Shown here: in pieces, positions 34,464-34,602 of the stretch
Layout of the letters: every line of letters begins with the position of its first letter
Position numbering within the stretch: the first letter of the stretch is position 1
Origin: an uncultured Clostridia bacterium
Lineage (GTDB): Bacteria; Bacillota; Clostridia; Christensenellales; Aristaeellaceae
Assembly (NCBI GenBank): GCA_946413245.1
Contig: CAMKJS010000029.1
Span: 1 to 34,602, forward strand
Length of the DNA: 34,602 bases
Reading direction: 5' to 3'
Position numbers and translations under genes: made by a program
Notes under the pieces: generated by a model
The model's database searches: none
Told to the model about the DNA's origin: nothing
What the model saw: the letters and a program-made list of their open reading frames with translations, nothing else

Positions 34464-34602
34464 ATGTCTGAAGATCGTGGCGAAAGAAGGCCGCGCCCCC
34501 GCGCGGGACGTCGTCCCCGCCGGAAGGTTTGCAGCTTCTGCGTGGATAAGATCGAGTACATCGATTACAAGGATATCAATCGCCTGCGCCGCTTCACCAA
34601 TG
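34464..34602 (+). CDS. rpsR: 30S ribosomal protein S18, 5' part only
   Basis: The start is behind TAAGGAGG; the gene runs off the window. The visible 46 residues have a basic, Arg/Pro-rich beginning and then [20 protein letters not shown], the conserved S18 core with a CxxC pair. This is the third gene of the rpsF-ssb-rpsR operon. Confidence 0.96.
   Translation, partial: MSEDRGERRPRPRAGRRPRRKVCSFCVDKIEYIDYKDINRLRRFTN

Noticed and set aside
1-34602. CRISPR arrays, tRNA or rRNA genes, insertion sequences
   Set aside because: No regularly spaced repeats, no tRNA cloverleaf or rRNA sequence, and no transposase or integrase frame was seen on either strand.

Overview
The window looks like the chromosome of an anaerobic, carbohydrate-using Firmicute (class Clostridia, gut or rumen type). 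The evidence is the Gram-positive ribosome binding sites, sigma-A promoters with 16 to 18 bp spacers, an FMN riboswitch driving a RibU-type ECF transporter, a secreted clostripain, a BspA-like leucine-rich repeat protein, a GH2 beta-galactosidase, an amylosucrase-like GH13 enzyme, and the rpsF-ssb-rpsR operon. The taxonomic placement is inference. Most of the window is GC-rich; bases 3244 to 5846 are visibly AT-rich.

Layout. 1-686: 3' part of an acyl-CoA synthetase. 687-1203: a gene-poor stretch with a strong terminator, then a promoter that overlaps a palindrome. 1204-12898: a same-strand accessory island. It encodes a ribbon-helix-helix regulator, a zinc-ribbon/SPFH scaffold protein, a four-helix membrane protein, a soluble zinc-ribbon/TIR protein, a first TIR receptor, a SIR2-like protein, and a second TIR receptor translationally coupled to the SIR2 gene. 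13052-14522: a ThuA-like protein and a SIMPL-domain protein. 14529-15212 (minus): a YfcE-like phosphoesterase. 15380-16341: FMN riboswitch and ribU. 16369-19851 (minus): an AI-2E-family permease and a clostripain. 19974-23237 (minus): a fused acyl-adenylating enzyme, acyl carrier protein and alpha-oxoamine synthase. 23567-25432: an amylosucrase-like enzyme, facing a leucine-rich repeat protein (25509-26846, minus) across a bidirectional terminator. 26991-32353: an operon of a membrane protein, rsuA, an RsmC-like methyltransferase and a beta-galactosidase. 32437-33405: an EamA-type permease. 33448 to the end: rpsF, ssb and partial rpsR.

The island is the most unusual part. Its two long TIR proteins (986 and 982 aa) have a cytoplasmic zinc ribbon, TIR domain and helical repeats, then one transmembrane helix at about residue 660 preceded by basic residues, then a predicted extracellular part ending in a DUF6273/C-type-lectin-like domain. 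Their last 153 bases are identical except for 14 substitutions, all confined to a 69-base core. Twelve are transversions and thirteen change an amino acid, while the flanking sequence is perfectly conserved. Every site is compatible with adenine in a shared template, which is the signature of diversity-generating retroelement (DGR) mutagenesis. No reverse transcriptase or template repeat lies in the window, so any retroelement would act in trans. The working model is a bacterial Toll-like-receptor-shaped system: a diversified ectodomain outside, a potentially NAD-cleaving TIR inside, a SIR2-like protein encoded between the receptors, and an SPFH scaffold plus membrane partner in the same gene cluster. 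The domain calls and the substitution pattern are read from the sequence; the system-level function is inference.
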